Source of the DNA: Hyphomicrobiaceae bacterium
GTDB lineage: Bacteria > Pseudomonadota > Alphaproteobacteria > Rhizobiales > Ancalomicrobiaceae
Assembly: GCA_016793065.1 (NCBI GenBank)
Contig: JAEULV010000003.1
Coordinates: forward strand, 27,550 to 91,549
Reading direction: 5' to 3'
DNA: 64,000 nucleotides
In this document: piece by piece, positions 38,167-46,600 of the stretch
Layout: each line of letters begins with the position of its first letter
Position numbering within the stretch: the stretch's first letter is position 1
The notes under the pieces: model-generated
The model's input: the letters and a program-made list of their open reading frames with translations, nothing else
Told to the model about the DNA's origin: nothing
Databases searched by the model: none
Made by a program: the position numbers and the translations under genes

Positions 38167-41100
38167 ATGTCGCACCCCGAAGGCCTGAAAATCGCCCGCC
38201 AACGCATCGCCGCAGAGGCCGAGGCGCGGACGGGGAAACTCGATCTTGCGCGTCTCGGGCTGACGAGCCTGCCGGAAGAGATGTTCGACCTCACCCATCT
38301 GCAATGGCTGCGGTTGGGGGAGATTTATGATAAGAACACCAACGATGTCGACTTCGGTGCCAATGATATTTGCGGCGAACTTTCCCGCCTGCTCGCTTTT
38401 CCCTCCCTCCACACCCTTGTTCTGCGGGTTCTGGCGCTTTCGCACCTTGATCTTATTCCGCCGATTTCCTCCCTGCGCCATCTGGATACAGGTGCAACCC
38501 AAATAAACTCGCTTGTTGGCGTCGAGCGCCTCAATAATCTTCAAAGTCTAAATTGCTTCTCGACCCAAATCACCTCGCTCGCCGGTGTCGAGACCCTCAC
38601 TAACCTTCAAAGCCTAAATTGCTCCTCGACCCAAATCACCTCGCTTTCTGGTGTGGAGACCCTCACTGACCTCCAATACTTCAGTTGCACCGGAACCCCA
38701 ATCACCTCGCTCGAAGGCGTGGACGCCCTCGTAAACCTCAGAATCCTAAAGTGCTTCGGAACCTCGATCACCTCGCTTACCGGCGTCGAGACGCTCACAA
38801 ATCTCCAAAATCTTGATTGTCGCTATACCCCAATCATCTCGCTTACCGGTGTCGAGACGCTCACTAACCTTCAAATCCTCGATTGCAACTCGACCAAAGC
38901 GACCACGCTCGCAGGCGTCGAAACCCTTACTAACCTCGAATTCTTCGATTGCTCTAATACCGAAATCACATCGCTCGCCGGTGTAGAGACTCTCAATAAC
39001 CTCCAAAGCCTCAATTGCGCTTCGACTAAAATTACCTCACTCATCAGCGTCGCAAGCCTCACAAACCTCCGGTACCTCGATTGCTTTGCAACCAAAATCA
39101 CCTCGCTCGCAGGCGTCGAGACCCTCGCAAACCTCCGAACCCTAAAGTGCTTCGGAACCCCAATCACCTTGCTCGCAGGCGTCGAAACCCTCACTAATCT
39201 CAAAAGCCTCGATTGCTCCCATACAGCAATCACTTCGCTCACTAGCGTCGAGACTTTAACCAACCTCCAAAGCCTTAATTGCGCCTCGACCCAAATCACT
39301 TCGCTTGCCGGCATCGAGACCCTCACCAACCTGCACAACCTCAATTGCTCCCATACCAAAATCACCTCGCTCGCCGGCGTCGAGACCGTAACCAATCTCC
39401 AGAGCCTTAATTGTTCCGCGACCCAAATCACTTCGCTTGCCGGTATCGAGACTCTCACCAACCTCCAAAACCTAATTTGTTCAGGGCCCCATATTACCTC
39501 GCTCGTCGACATCGCTACCCTCACCAATCTCCAAAACCTGAATTGTTCTGGATGCCACCTCGACGACCTGCCGCTGGCGCTGGTGCGCTCTCCAAGCCTC
39601 AAAACTCTGCAATTTCAGATCGGCTCGGCGCGCGGCATCCCGACAGAACTGCTGTCGAAGGAATACGGCGACAACTGCCTTCCCCGCCTGCGGGCGCATT
39701 TTGACGATCTGGAGGCGGCCGGGGGAGGCGAGGCGGGGGATGTCAAGCTGATCGTGCTGGGCAATGGCCGCGTCGGCAAGACGCAGCTGGTCAACCGGCT
39801 GGCGGGGCGGGCGTTCGTGGCCGAGGCGGATTCGACCCATGGTATTGTCGTCGAGAGCCTCGACCTCAAGCGCCGGGCCGGCGGGACGTCGCGGCTGCAT
39901 GTCTGGGATTTCGGCGGACAGGATATCTATCACGGCACCCATGCGCTGTTCATGAAGACGCGGGCGGTGTTCCTGATCGTCTGGTCGCCGGAGAGCGAGG
40001 CGCAGGACGAGCACGAACATGGCGGCATGCGGTTTCGCAACCGGCCGCTGCGCTATTGGCTCGACTATGTCCGTCATCTGGCCGGCGACAATGTGCCGGT
40101 GCTGCTGGCGCAGACCCGTTGCGACGCGCCCGGGCCGCACGGGGTCTGCCCGGTCGGCGAGGCGGACCTGGCGCAATTGACGCCGGCTTACTTCACCGAG
40201 CGGGTCAGCGCCCGCACCGGTCGCGGCCTTGATGCGCTGGCCGACAAGTTGCACGAGGCGGTCGACTGGCTGCATGATCGCCACGGCACGGCGCGCATCG
40301 GGCTCAGCCGACTGAAGGTGAAGGCGGCGCTGGAGGACTGGCGATTGCAGGACGCGTTGCGCCCGCCCGAGGCGCGGCTGCGCCGCACCCTGACCAAGGC
40401 GACGTTAACTGAACTCTGCGACGATGCGGGTGTCGTCAGCGATCCGGACTTCGTCCTCGACTGGCTGCACCATTGCGGCACGGTCTATCATCGCCCTGGC
40501 CTCTTCAACGATGCCATCGTGCTCGATCAGGCCTGGATGCTCGACGCGGTCTATGCGGTGTTCAACCGGAAGCGTTGCTATACCGGCCTCAAGGCAGCCG
40601 GTGGGCGCTTCAGTCGGCGTTGGCTGGAATCTCTGGTCTGGTCCGATCGAACGGAAGCGGAGCAGGAACTGTTTCTCAGCTTCATGCGGACCTGTGGCAT
40701 TTGTTTCGTTTATCGCCCTGCCGACAAAACGCGAGAGATCGAGGCAGATTATCTGGCGCCCGAGTTGTTGCCGGAACGGGACGCGATGGGAGCCGAGGTT
40801 GATTCGCTTTGGCAGGTTGGCGGCAGCGTCGAGACTCGAGTCTGGCGGTTTGCGCTGCTGCATGAAGGATTGATCGGCGCGATCCTCAGCCGCATCGGCG
40901 CCAACGCCGGCATCAAGGCGGAATACTGGCGTGGGGGCGTCTGCTTCTACGAAACCGAGACGCGCGCCCGTGCCATGATCGAACAAGTCGCCGGCGACGG
41001 CTGGGCAGGCGAAATTCGCCTTTCAATCCGCTGCGGCACGGAAAGCGGCAATCCAGCCCGGCTGCGCGATCTCTTGGTCAGTTGGATCAACGAGGAGATC

Positions 41101-41805
41101 GCGCGGATCAACCTGAAGCCTCTGCCTGATGCTGCTGCGCCCCCCTTCAGGGACGACGCAGAGACGGAGAGCGCGCCGTCTTTCACGCCTGTTTTTGCCC
41201 CGCCACCACCGGCGCCGGATGCCAAGCCGAAATGGTATGTGTCCTATGCGTGGAAGGACGACAAGACCGTGGAGGGCACGAAGCGCGAGGAGATGGTCGA
41301 CCGCGCCTGCGAAGCCGCCAAGGCGCGCGGCATCGACCTGCGCCGCGACAAGGATGTTCTCAAGACCGGCGACAGCATCTCCGCCTTCATGCGCCAGATC
41401 GCGGCCGGCGACCGGGTGTTCATCTTCCTCAGCGACAAATACCTCAAATCCGCCAATTGCATGCACGAACTGCTCGGCCTCTGGCTTGATGCCCGCCACG
41501 ACCCCGACACGTTCCAAGCCCGAACCCGCGTCTTCGTATTGGATGACGCCGCCATCTGGTCGCTGGTGGGGCGGATGCGTTATGCCGCGCACTGGAAGGC
41601 GCAGCTCGCCGAGGTCGAGGCGCTGATCCGCGATGCCGGCAACGATATCGGCATGCTCGGCGAGCGCGGCATGGCCGACTATCGCCGCATGCGGGAATTC
41701 GCCCAGCATGTCGGCGACATCCTGGCGCTTTTCGCCGATCACATTCTGTCGCGAACCTTCGCCGAATTCGAGGCCCACGGTTTCGACGACCCGCCCACAC
41801 CCTAA
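38167..41805 (+). CDS. LRR-Roc-COR-TIR multidomain protein (NLR-like candidate immune sensor)
   Basis: A 1212-residue ROCO-type protein. Residues 1-100 form a cap with L-D-L-A-R-L-G-L-T-S-L-P-E-E-M-F. Residues 101-474 are 17 leucine-rich repeats of exactly 22 residues. The Roc GTPase follows: P-loop G532-N-G-R-V-G-K-T539, switch D581-F-G-G-Q, T-R-C-D653 in place of NKxD, and S-A-R-T-G-R-G. A COR-like region (~690-975) contains V-L-D-Q-A-W-M-L-D-A-V-Y. After a proline-rich linker, a TIR domain (~1022-1180) starts W1023-Y-V-S-Y-A-W and has S-A-N-C-M-H-E1101-L, the position of the NADase glutamate. By analogy with NLRs and bacterial TIR defence proteins, it may sense a trigger by LRR, switch by GTP and deplete NAD. 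That role is inference. No ribosome site is obvious before ATG 38167. Confidence 0.93.
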   Translation: MSHPEGLKIARQRIAAEAEARTGKLDLARLGLTSLPEEMFDLTHLQWLRLGEIYDKNTNDVDFGANDICGELSRLLAFPSLHTLVLRVLALSHLDLIPPISSLRHLDTGATQINSLVGVERLNNLQSLNCFSTQITSLAGVETLTNLQSLNCSSTQITSLSGVETLTDLQYFSCTGTPITSLEGVDALVNLRILKCFGTSITSLTGVETLTNLQNLDCRYTPIISLTGVETLTNLQILDCNSTKATTLAGVETLTNLEFFDCSNTEITSLAGVETLNNLQSLNCASTKITSLISVASLTNLRYLDCFATKITSLAGVETLANLRTLKCFGTPITLLAGVETLTNLKSLDCSHTAITSLTSVETLTNLQSLNCASTQITSLAGIETLTNLHNLNCSHTKITSLAGVETVTNLQSLNCSATQITSLAGIETLTNLQNLICSGPHITSLVDIATLTNLQNLNCSGCHLDDLPLALVRSPSLKTLQFQIGSARGIPTELLSKEYGDNCLPRLRAHFDDLEAAGGGEAGDVKLIVLGNGRVGKTQLVNRLAGRAFVAEADSTHGIVVESLDLKRRAGGTSRLHVWDFGGQDIYHGTHALFMKTRAVFLIVWSPESEAQDEHEHGGMRFRNRPLRYWLDYVRHLAGDNVPVLLAQTRCDAPGPHGVCPVGEADLAQLTPAYFTERVSARTGRGLDALADKLHEAVDWLHDRHGTARIGLSRLKVKAALEDWRLQDALRPPEARLRRTLTKATLTELCDDAGVVSDPDFVLDWLHHCGTVYHRPGLFNDAIVLDQAWMLDAVYAVFNRKRCYTGLKAAGGRFSRRWLESLVWSDRTEAEQELFLSFMRTCGICFVYRPADKTREIEADYLAPELLPERDAMGAEVDSLWQVGGSVETRVWRFALLHEGLIGAILSRIGANAGIKAEYWRGGVCFYETETRARAMIEQVAGDGWAGEIRLSIRCGTESGNPARLRDLLVSWINEEIARINLKPLPDAAAPPFRDDAETESAPSFTPVFAPPPPAPDAKPKWYVSYAWKDDKTVEGTKREEMVDRACEAAKARGIDLRRDKDVLKTGDSISAFMRQIAAGDRVFIFLSDKYLKSANCMHELLGLWLDARHDPDTFQARTRVFVLDDAAIWSLVGRMRYAAHWKAQLAEVEALIRDAGNDIGMLGERGMADYRRMREFAQHVGDILALFADHILSRTFAEFEAHGFDDPPTP
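38467..39588 (+). repeat. Tandem array of 17 x 66-bp leucine-rich-repeat units
   Basis: Inside the LRR-Roc-COR-TIR gene. Units begin every 66 bases from 38467 to 39523 with no insertion or deletion, coding for 22 residues on the pattern x-N-L-x-x-L-x-C-x-x-T-x-I-T-S-L-x-G-V-E-T-L. Many blocks are nearly identical at DNA level. One representative unit (38599-38664) counts 33 G+C of 66, well below the surrounding genes. Confidence 0.95.
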
Positions 41806-42038
41806 TCCCCCGCCGCCTCGTCCAGATCGGCGGGGTCGAAGCGGTATTCGAGCAGGTCGGCGGGTTGGCAGTCGAGGACGGCGCAGATGCGCGACAGGGT
41901 GTCGAAGCGCATGCCGCGGACCTTGCCGGATTTGAGCAGCGAGACGTTCTGTTCGGTCAGGCCGATGCGCTCGGCCAGTTCCTTGGAGCGCATCTTGCGG
42001 CGGGCCAGCATGACGTCGAGATTGACGATGATCGGCAT
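41802..42038 (-). CDS. Small XRE-family helix-turn-helix regulator (YozG-like)
   Basis: A 78-residue DNA-binding protein: V-M-L-A-R-R-K-M-R-S-K-E-L-A-E-R-I-G-L then T-E-Q-N-V-S-L-L-K-S-G-K-V-R-G and L-S-R-I-C-A-V-L-D-C-Q-P-A-D-L-L-E-Y, the classic Cro/CI fold of the YozG type. It starts 5 bases after the DUF2975 gene upstream on the same strand, a pairing often seen. Its stop overlaps the last codons of the convergent LRR-Roc-COR-TIR gene by 4 bases. Confidence 0.9.
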   Translation of the reverse strand: MPIIVNLDVMLARRKMRSKELAERIGLTEQNVSLLKSGKVRGMRFDTLSRICAVLDCQPADLLEYRFDPADLDEAAGD

Positions 42039-42043
42039 GGCGC

Positions 42044-42610
42044 TCACACGATCCCGGCGTTTTCGTCGGCGATCTCGGCGGCGACGCTGAACACCTGCGC
42101 CAGTGCCATCAGGCCGAGCATCAACAGCACGTTCAGCAGATCCGCCGGCATCGAGGCGATGCCGACCGCGCGCACGCCCGGCGGCAGGTGCAGGCTGAGC
42201 AGCACCGATGTCGCCGGCCGGGCGGCGATGTCGGTCAGCTGCGCCGCCAGGCCATAGACGCCGATCAGCCGCAATTGCCGCGCCGCCGCGCCGGTGAAGA
42301 TGTCGCCGTGGCGAAACTGGGTGAACAGCCGCCACACCGCCGCGATCGCCAGCACCAGCAACACCACCGGCACCATCGCCACCACCAACGCGGTGCCATG
42401 CTGCCACGGCGCGAAGCCGGCGACGTCGACCTTCAGCCAAAGGCCATAGGTGCGGGTGATCGCCTCGGCATCGACCCAGAACGACAGCGCCAGCACGATC
42501 ACCCACAGCGCATAGACCACCCCGGCGACGCGGGTGAACTGGCACAACAGGCCGATGCGGCGGGTGAGTTCGCGGTGGCGACGGTCGGGAAGGGGGAGGA
42601 TGGTGGGCAT
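42044..42610 (-). CDS. DUF2975 membrane protein
   Basis: A 188-residue protein with four hydrophobic helices (about 25-47, 75-98, 112-135 and 158-180). The cytosolic segment after helix 2 reads L-F-T-Q-F-R-H-G-D-I-F-T-G-A-A-A-R-Q-L-R, the DUF2975 hallmark. It forms a two-gene unit with the XRE regulator that follows. Such pairs are common and uncharacterised; a membrane sensor or anti-regulator role is speculation. It is divergent from a lipoprotein gene with an AT-rich 83-bp gap. Confidence 0.85.
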   Translation of the reverse strand: MPTILPLPDRRHRELTRRIGLLCQFTRVAGVVYALWVIVLALSFWVDAEAITRTYGLWLKVDVAGFAPWQHGTALVVAMVPVVLLVLAIAAVWRLFTQFRHGDIFTGAAARQLRLIGVYGLAAQLTDIAARPATSVLLSLHLPPGVRAVGIASMPADLLNVLLMLGLMALAQVFSVAAEIADENAGIV

Positions 42611-42693
42611 GTCGGCTTATCTCCGCAGTTGACGAAATTAAAATAAAACAATAATTCATTCGCATCAAGTGTTGATTTGAACAGGAGCACGGC

Positions 42694-43311
42694 ATGTCGG
42701 CGACGGGGTGGAAAAAGCAGGTTCGGTGGGGGGCGGCGCTGTCGGCGCTGGCGCTTGGCGCCGTCGTCGCGGGGTGCGGACACATGCCGCTGCGCTCGAT
42801 GGTGAAGCTGGCCAAGGTCGATTTTTCCACCACCGCGCTCGCTGACATCGGCGCCGGCGTGACGCTGCCGTTCTATCTGAAGCCGCGCCCCAACCGCACC
42901 CGGCTGGAGGTCAAGGTCGAGGTCGGCGGCGAGCGGATGCAGGAGGACGTGGTGCTGAGCGAGGAGACCGACCCGGTGCGGATCGCCGAGCTCAACGGCG
43001 TCTCCAAGGGCCAGCCGGGCATCACCTACGCCTACCGGCTGTCGCGGGAGAGCATCGCCGAACTGGAGGCGATCCGCACCCGGGCGCTGGCGTTCAAGGC
43101 CAGCCACAAGGCGGCGAACGGCTCGCTGACCATCGCCATCAAGCCGGATGTCTGCCGGGTCGGGCCGATTCCCGCCGGCGCGGTGCTGTTCACCACCTAT
43201 CTGCGCACGTCCGAGACCGGCGGCTTCGTGACGTTCCTGCGCGATGTCGACATGCGCGGCGTGGTCGACGGCGTCGATGTGGTCGAGAAGATCGAGCCCT
43301 GCGCCGAATGA
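42694..43311 (+). CDS. Putative lipoprotein of unknown function
   Basis: A 205-residue secreted protein. A basic N-terminus and hydrophobic stretch end in V-V-A-G-C28, a lipobox, so it is probably lipid-anchored. The mature part looks beta-rich (L-E-V-K-V-E-V-G-G-E-R-M) with two cysteines near the end (P-D-V-C-R-V and E-P-C-A-E) that could pair. I recognise no family. It stands alone between the DUF2975 pair and mobA. Confidence 0.7.
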   Translation: MSATGWKKQVRWGAALSALALGAVVAGCGHMPLRSMVKLAKVDFSTTALADIGAGVTLPFYLKPRPNRTRLEVKVEVGGERMQEDVVLSEETDPVRIAELNGVSKGQPGITYAYRLSRESIAELEAIRTRALAFKASHKAANGSLTIAIKPDVCRVGPIPAGAVLFTTYLRTSETGGFVTFLRDVDMRGVVDGVDVVEKIEPCAE

Positions 43312-43444
43312 GCGTCGATCGCGCCGATAATGCCGGCCGGCGCTTGCCTTTGCCGGCGCGATCGGCGAGCAGTTCGAGGCAAGCATCGCGAGGCCGGCCG
43401 GCGCCGCCGGGCCTGCCGCGCGTTCACCGACCGGAGCCGTCCGC

Positions 43445-44056
43445 ATGTCCGCCCCGCCCATCCTTGCCGTCATCCTCGCCGGTGGCCTCGCCCGGCGCAT
43501 GGGCGGCGGCGACAAGCCGCTGGCGATGCTGGCCGGCCGGCCGCTGATCGCCCATGTGATCGAGCGCATCCGGCCGCAGGTGGCGGCCCTGGCGATCAAT
43601 GCCAATGGCGACCCGGCGCGGTTCGCCGGCTTCGGCCTGCCGGTGATCGCCGACGGGGTGGCGGATCATCCCGGGCCGCTCGCCGGCGTTCTCGCCGGGC
43701 TCGAATGGGCGCGCGTCCATCGCCCCGATGTGGCGGCGGTGCTGAGCGTGCCGGGCGATGCGCCGTTCCTGCCGGCGGACCTCGCCAGCCGACTTGCCGC
43801 CGCCGGGCCGCTGTCGCTGGCCGCGTCGGGCGGCGAGATCCACCCGACGGCGGCGTTGTGGCCGGTGGCGCTGGCGCCGGCATTGCGGGCGGCGCTGGTG
43901 AGCGAGGGCTTGCGCAAGGTGCGCCTGTTCACCGGCCGCCACGGCGCGCGGACGGTCGAATGGCCGGTCGCGCCGGTCGATCCGTTCTTCAACGCCAATA
44001 CCCCGGACGACATCGCCGCCGCCGAGCGGATCGCGGCGACGCTGGCGCGCGGCTAG
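43445..44056 (+). CDS. mobA: Molybdenum cofactor guanylyltransferase
   Basis: A 203-residue enzyme that attaches GMP to molybdopterin to make the MGD cofactor. The nucleotide-binding signature L-A-G-G-L-A-R-R-M-G-G-G-D-K-P-L is at the N-terminus, with D-H-P-G-P-L-A-G-V-L-A-G-L and P-G-D-A-P-F-L-P following. It converges with, and overlaps by 4 bases, a molybdopterin oxidoreductase that should need this cofactor; xanthine dehydrogenase upstream uses a different cofactor form. Confidence 0.95.
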   Translation: MSAPPILAVILAGGLARRMGGGDKPLAMLAGRPLIAHVIERIRPQVAALAINANGDPARFAGFGLPVIADGVADHPGPLAGVLAGLEWARVHRPDVAAVLSVPGDAPFLPADLASRLAAAGPLSLAASGGEIHPTAALWPVALAPALRAALVSEGLRKVRLFTGRHGARTVEWPVAPVDPFFNANTPDDIAAAERIAATLARG

Positions 44057-46149
44057 CCCAGCTCGACCCGCACCTTGTTGTCGTGGAAGGCCGAGCCGCC
44101 GAAGGGCGCGACCGGATCGGCGCCGGTCAGCACATTGATGCCGGCGCCGTCGACGAAGGCGGCGTTCGGCCACAGGCCCTCGCTGATCAGCACGCCCGGC
44201 CGCACCCCGTCGAAGCGGCGCGCATGCAGCCGCACGGCGCCGCGCGGGCTGACGAGGCGGACCAGCGTGCCGGTGTCGATGCCGAGCCGGTCGGCGTCGG
44301 CGGGATGGATCATCACCTCCGGCCGGCCGCCTTCCTTCTTCACCGAGGATAGCGTCTCGTTGAAGGTCGAGTTGAGGAAGGATCGCGCCGGCGAGGTGGC
44401 CAGCCGGAACGGGTAGGCGTCATCGGCGGCCTCGATCACCGGCCAGTGGTCGGGCAGGGCGGGGATATCGGCCCATGGCCCCATCGGCCCGTCGTTCGGC
44501 GCCTTCACCCGCGTCCAGTCGGGCTTGAAGCGGAACTTGCCATCGGGATAGCCGAAGCCGTCGAGGAAATGCGCGGCGCGGAAATCCGGTTGGCAATCGA
44601 ACCAGCGCTTGCCTTCCAGCGCCTCCAGCCCTTCCCAGCCGGAGTTGCGCAGCATCCAGTCGGCGTGCTCGCGCACGCTCATGCGGAAGCCCTTGTGCTC
44701 GGCGCCGACGCGGCGGGCGAGCTCGTTGATGACGACGAAGTTCTCGCGCGCCTCGCCCGGCGGATCGATCAGCTTGCCGCCCCAGACGATGTACTGGTGA
44801 CCGCCGCCGCGATAGACGTCGTCATGCTCGACGAACATCGTCGCCGGCAGCACGATGTCGGCCATGCGCGCGGTTTCGGTCATCACCTGCTCGTGGACGC
44901 AGAGGAACAGGTCCTCGCGCGCCAGCCCGGCGCGGACCTTGTCCTGGTCCGGCGCCACGGCGGCGGGGTTGGTGTTCTGCACGATCATCGCCTTCACCGG
45001 CGGCCCGCCGCGCAGCGCCTCGGCGTCGCCGAGCAGGATGCGGCCGATCGCCGACTGGTCGAGTACCCGCACCCGGGGATCGCGCAGGTCCGAGCCCTCG
45101 ATCATCAGCTTGTTCAGCTGGTAGATCGCGCCGTTGTTGTGAAAGGCACCGCCGCCCTCGTACTGCCAGCAGCCGGTGACGGCGGCGATCGAGGCGGCGG
45201 CGTGCATGTTGACGGCGCCGTTGCGCTGGCGCGAAAAGCCGTAGCCGAGCCGAAAGAAAGTCCGCCGGGTGGTGCCGACCAGCCGGGCGAAGGCCTCGAT
45301 CTCGTCGACGCCGAGGCCGGTGATCGCCGCCGCCCAGGCCGGATCGCGGCTGGCGACATGGGCCTCGAGTTCATCCGGCGCGTCGGTATAGCGGGCGAGG
45401 TAGTCGCGATCGGCGAGACCGTCGCGGAACAGCACATGCATGACGGCACAGGCGAGCGCGCCGTCGGTGCCGGGGCGAAGCACCAGCCCCATGTCGGCCT
45501 GTTCCATGGTGGCGTTGCGATAGACGTCGATGACGACGATTTTCGCCCCCCTTGTCTTTCGCGCCTTGACGGCGTGGGTCATGACGTTGACCTGCGTCGC
45601 CACGGCGTTGGTGCCCCAGAGGACGACGCAGTCGGCGAGCGCCATTTCGCGCGGGTCGGGGCCGGCGAGCTTGCCGGTGCCGGCGATGTAGCCGGTCCAG
45701 GCCATGTTGGTGCAGAACGTGTCGAACTGGCCGGAATAGCGCTTGGCATGGCGCAGGCGGTGGATCGAATCCCGCTGCACCATGCCCATGGTGCCGGCAT
45801 AGTAATAGGGCCAGACGCTCTCCGCGCCGAATTCGGCCTCGGCCTTGAGGAACGCCGCCGCGACGGTGTCGAGCGCTTCATCCCAGCCGATCGGCTCGAA
45901 GGCGCCGGAACCCTTTGGCCCCACCCGCTTCAGCGGCGTCAGCACCCGCGCCGGATTGTGCACCCGCTCGGCATAGCGCGCCACCTTGGCGCAGATCACC
46001 CCGGCGGTATAGGCATTGTCGGCCGCGCCGCGCACCCGGCCGATCCGGTCCGGCGCCAGCACCTCGACCTCCAGCGCGCAGGTCGACGGGCAATCGTGCG
46101 GGCAGGCGGACGCCTTGGTGTGCGGATAGGAGCTGACAGGGGCGTTCAT
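44053..46149 (-). CDS. Molybdopterin oxidoreductase (bis-MGD family) with N-terminal 4Fe-4S
   Basis: A 698-residue member of the DMSO reductase superfamily. The N-terminal cluster ligands are C16-P-H-D-C20-P-S-T-C24 and C53 in G-V-I-C-A-K-V. Central motifs include W-G-T-N-A-V-A-T-Q and G-Y-G-F-S-R-Q-R-N-G, and the C-terminal MGD-binding domain has S-F-L-N-S-T-F-N-E. No signal peptide is seen, so it is probably cytosolic. Substrate is unknown; annotated relatives are called simply molybdopterin oxidoreductases, and no partner subunits are nearby. Confidence 0.88.
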   Translation of the reverse strand: MNAPVSSYPHTKASACPHDCPSTCALEVEVLAPDRIGRVRGAADNAYTAGVICAKVARYAERVHNPARVLTPLKRVGPKGSGAFEPIGWDEALDTVAAAFLKAEAEFGAESVWPYYYAGTMGMVQRDSIHRLRHAKRYSGQFDTFCTNMAWTGYIAGTGKLAGPDPREMALADCVVLWGTNAVATQVNVMTHAVKARKTRGAKIVVIDVYRNATMEQADMGLVLRPGTDGALACAVMHVLFRDGLADRDYLARYTDAPDELEAHVASRDPAWAAAITGLGVDEIEAFARLVGTTRRTFFRLGYGFSRQRNGAVNMHAAASIAAVTGCWQYEGGGAFHNNGAIYQLNKLMIEGSDLRDPRVRVLDQSAIGRILLGDAEALRGGPPVKAMIVQNTNPAAVAPDQDKVRAGLAREDLFLCVHEQVMTETARMADIVLPATMFVEHDDVYRGGGHQYIVWGGKLIDPPGEARENFVVINELARRVGAEHKGFRMSVREHADWMLRNSGWEGLEALEGKRWFDCQPDFRAAHFLDGFGYPDGKFRFKPDWTRVKAPNDGPMGPWADIPALPDHWPVIEAADDAYPFRLATSPARSFLNSTFNETLSSVKKEGGRPEVMIHPADADRLGIDTGTLVRLVSPRGAVRLHARRFDGVRPGVLISEGLWPNAAFVDGAGINVLTGADPVAPFGGSAFHDNKVRVELG

Positions 46150-46600
46150 GACGGTTTCGGCTTTCGGATGCGACCAGCAAGACGATCAAGCTGCGGCGCG
46201 GCGCGGCCGGGGTCAAGTTGATTCAAGTGGCCGGTTGGATCAGCGGCATTGATGGATCGCGCCATGATGGCGGCGCGCGGTCGGCAGTGCCGACAGCGCG
46301 GTCGTTCCCCCTCGCTCTCCATGCGCCGGACCGAGCCCGCGTCTGCTTCGACTTTTGTCCGAACGGTCGGCAAGAATTGATGTGGCACGCTGGCCACAGT
46401 GCCGCAATTCTGCAACAATGCGGGATCAGGACTCGGGACACGTTCGGGCGGCGCGATGCTCCAATTTCGGTTGGCGGCGGGGCGGCCGGAGCCTGACGGG
46501 TCGGAATGGTTCGACTATTTGTGTTTGAAAACAATGACTTGGATGGCTCTTCGGCGTCGCTGGCGCTTGTCGATGCCCGGGGATCAATGAACCGCGACCG
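46150..46600. other. Gap between molybdopterin oxidoreductase and ntrY
   Basis: No gene or RNA can be supported in these 451 bases. It must contain the divergent promoters of both neighbours. TGGCAC at 46382 resembles half a sigma-54 site, but the spacing to a GC element is wrong. Confidence 0.5.

Noticed and set aside
38467..39588. Regular 66-bp repeats considered as a CRISPR array
   Set aside because: There are no unique spacers; the units are continuous coding sequence in one frame and spell leucine-rich repeats.
46382..46410. Possible sigma-54 promoter (TGGCAC...) upstream of ntrY
   Set aside because: No GC element at the required distance after the GG; spacing fails the -24/-12 rule.
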